A program made the position numbers and the translations under genes. A stretch of DNA of 7,207 nucleotides, taken from NCBI GenBank assembly GCA_017629415.1, contig JAGBXG010000045.1, positions 1 to 7,207 on the forward strand, in the 5' to 3' direction. Below, one piece after another: positions 7,011 to 7,207 of the stretch. The DNA comes from Pseudomonadota bacterium. GTDB lineage: Bacteria; Myxococcota; Bradymonadia; UBA4248. The notes beneath the pieces were generated by a model, which did not search any database, had not been told where the DNA came from, and saw nothing but the letters and a program-made list of their open reading frames with translations. Numbering within the stretch: the stretch's first letter is position 1; every line of letters starts with the position of its first letter.

Positions 7011-7026
7011 TGTTCTGACGAGAACA
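7011..7026. other. Six-bp inverted repeat TGTTCT-GACG-AGAACA
   Basis: TGTTCT (7011-7016) and AGAACA (7021-7026) form a perfect inverted repeat around GACG. It could be a hairpin in RNA or a two-fold protein binding site. It lies just after a weaker GATAA/TTATC stem (6993-7009) and five bases before the Shine-Dalgarno-like sequence. It does not match a LexA box that I know. Confidence 0.45.
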
Positions 7027-7046
7027 GCGTAAAAGGAGGTCATGCG

Positions 7047-7098
7047 GAGCCGGTGCGCGCAGAATCGAGAAGCTCGATACTGCAGACACAGTCGGTTC
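7047..7098. other. Long imperfect hairpin, candidate structured RNA
   Basis: The stem is built of four paired blocks: GAGCCG/CGGTTC (one G-U), GTG/CAC, GCAG/CTGC and ATCGAG/CTCGAT. These total 19 pairs around an AAG loop, with small internal loops CGC/AGA and A/A and a 3-base bulge AGT. Such ordered pairing over 52 bases is unlikely by chance. The strand cannot be decided, and no known RNA family is recognised. Confidence 0.5.
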
Positions 7099-7207
7099 TC
7101 TGCGGTTCGTTTCTTATGCCTCTGCAGCATTAAGAAAGTTGTCCGTAAGCTCAGCTTGGTTTGAACTTACAGACGAGAATCGGAGAGGAGCGGTGTTTTG
7201 TGCGCAC

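Larger units (their letters stand above)
6698..7207. other. 510-base stretch with no confident gene
   Basis: No frame here has a good start, ribosome site and protein-like content together. The longest is a 115-codon minus frame (6742-7089, GTG start) that includes two long A/T homopolymers and no ribosome site. The region holds an AT-rich patch (6793-6814), two copies of CCGCGTAA 18 bases apart (6762-6769 and 6780-6787), and a cluster of hairpins from 6993 to 7174. A perfect Shine-Dalgarno-like AAAGGAGGT sits at 7032-7040. It could be a regulatory or non-coding RNA region, an upstream region of a gene beyond the window, or gene remains. Confidence 0.5.

Noticed and set aside
7027..7046. 3' end of a 16S rRNA gene on the minus strand
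   Set aside because: Only the ACCTCCTTT end matches; the preceding bases do not resemble the conserved 16S helix 45 region.
6742..7089. 115-codon minus-strand frame
   Set aside because: It has a GTG start without a ribosome site, a coding sequence running through A7 and A8 homopolymers, overlap with the strongest hairpin, and no recognisable motif. A real but unusual small protein cannot be fully excluded.
7047..7098. Group II intron domain V
   Set aside because: The ends GAGCCG and CGGTTC match those of bacterial domain V, but the element is too long (52 bases), has an AAG loop instead of a GNRA tetraloop, lacks the usual two-base bulge layout, and no reverse transcriptase gene is near.

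Overview
The window looks like part of a chromosome from a Gram-negative bacterium. Both minus-strand genes encode proteins that would cross or leave an inner membrane, with a very large predicted periplasmic domain. No phage, plasmid or transposase gene is visible. A two-membrane-anchored beta-propeller giant, a small secreted protein with a Cys pair, and GC-rich palindromes after genes remind me of deltaproteobacterial or Myxococcota-like genomes. That placement is inference; no rRNA or marker gene is present.

Left part (1-4687, minus strand). Two genes appear to form one transcription unit. First is a 165-residue exported protein (4190-4687). After a 64-bp AT-rich gap with no terminator comes a 1320-residue membrane-anchored repeat protein (163-4125) with BNR/Ycf48-like beta-propeller motifs. 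Its acidic C-terminal tail is coded by a 12-bp tandem repeat. Past its stop codon, a protein-like open frame without a normal start codon continues to the window edge (1-163).

Centre (4688-4936). This is the divergent intergenic region of 249 bp. It holds a good plus-strand sigma70-type promoter with an extended -10, a perfect 16-bp palindrome just downstream of the expected transcription start, and a spaced direct repeat. Together they suggest regulated transcription of the gene to the right.

Right part (4937-7207, plus strand). A complete 4-alpha-glucanotransferase gene (malQ, GH77) carries all three catalytic acidic residues. It works in maltodextrin/glycogen metabolism and has no sugar-transport or other glycogen gene beside it here. 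It is followed by a GC-rich palindromic repeat cluster (6507-6588), another hairpin, and a strong intrinsic terminator (6658-6697). The last 510 bases contain no gene I can defend, but 6993-7174 is dense in hairpins and contains a 9-base perfect Shine-Dalgarno match. It may be a structured RNA or regulatory segment.

The most novel candidates are the exported-protein/propeller pair, the start-less frame after it, the palindrome-bearing divergent promoter, and the structured segment at the right end.
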